DNA of 5,079 nt from Candidatus Omnitrophota bacterium (GTDB taxonomy: Bacteria > Omnitrophota > Gorgyraeia > Gygaellales > Profunditerraquicolaceae). The stretch lies in contig JAGOIJ010000122.1 of assembly GCA_017995695.1 (NCBI GenBank), forward strand, positions 1 through 5,079, written 5' to 3'. The notes under the pieces are model-generated. The model made no database searches. It was given only the letters and a program-made list of their open reading frames with translations, and was not told where the DNA came from. This document shows positions 5,064-5,079 of this stretch, in pieces (positions within the stretch are counted from its first letter, which is position 1; every line of letters begins with the position of its first letter). A program made the position numbers and the translations under genes.

Positions 5064-5079
5064 GTGAGTGATGCAAGGG
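5064..5079 (+). CDS. start of a gene truncated by the window edge; first residues MSDAR
   Basis: Only five full codons are present from the GTG at 5064, reading (M)SDAR. A good promoter and Shine-Dalgarno precede it, so a gene very probably starts here, but its function cannot be seen. The same five residues open the GIY-YIG gene at 1193 with different synonymous codons (TCT/AGT for Ser, GCG/GCA for Ala, CGT/AGG for Arg). That hints at a second member of that family, but the match is short and may be chance. The TTG at 5061 is an alternative in-frame start. Confidence 0.5.

Noticed and set aside
1..5079. CRISPR arrays, tRNA/rRNA genes, insertion-sequence ends, prophage or defence genes
   Set aside because: No regularly spaced repeats, tRNA cloverleaf signature, transposase motif or phage gene was seen on either strand; gaps between genes are all under about 200 bases.

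Overview
The window is bacterial and reads entirely on the + strand. It holds the end of an arsenic-resistance unit, a small GIY-YIG nuclease-like gene, a complete carbamoyl-phosphate synthase large subunit gene, and the first codons of another gene at the right edge. Base composition is moderate (mid-40s % GC by eye). Promoters are of the sigma-70 type with extended -10 boxes (TGnTATAAT-like). Genes are compact and intergenic gaps short. The CarB allosteric-domain residues and the gene mix fit a free-living or environmental Gram-negative-like bacterium. A candidate phylum such as Omnitrophota is possible, but nothing here proves the taxonomy.

Positions 1-1200: a full-length ACR3-family arsenite efflux permease (24-1124) starts just after a run of nine G. 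Its stop overlaps the start of a 27-codon ORF (1117-1200). The first 15 residues of that ORF look like the beginning of a low-molecular-weight-phosphatase-type arsenate reductase (ArsC), stopping just where the catalytic Cys loop should begin. The simplest reading is an ars operon whose arsC was cut off, with foreign sequence joined near position 1161.

Positions 1153-1593: a promoter lies across the junction, followed by a YhbQ/UPF0213-type GIY-YIG domain gene (start preferred at 1193) and a good intrinsic terminator (1557-1593).

Positions 1594-4945: carB (1636-4872, 1078 aa) has a strong ribosome binding site and stands alone, without carA beside it. It makes carbamoyl phosphate for arginine and pyrimidine synthesis. 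A perfect 15-bp inverted repeat without a T-tract follows it (4907-4945).

Positions 4987-5079: an intrinsic terminator, an extended -10 promoter and a Shine-Dalgarno sequence follow. The next gene then begins, and its first residues (M-S-D-A-R) match the start of the GIY-YIG gene.

The three complete or near-complete genes do not form one pathway. Terminators separate them into three transcription units: ars/GIY-YIG, carB, and the next gene. I see no obviously new multi-gene system. The most interesting points are the apparent arsC truncation with its 8-nt overlaps on both sides, the shared MSDAR starts, and the palindrome after carB.
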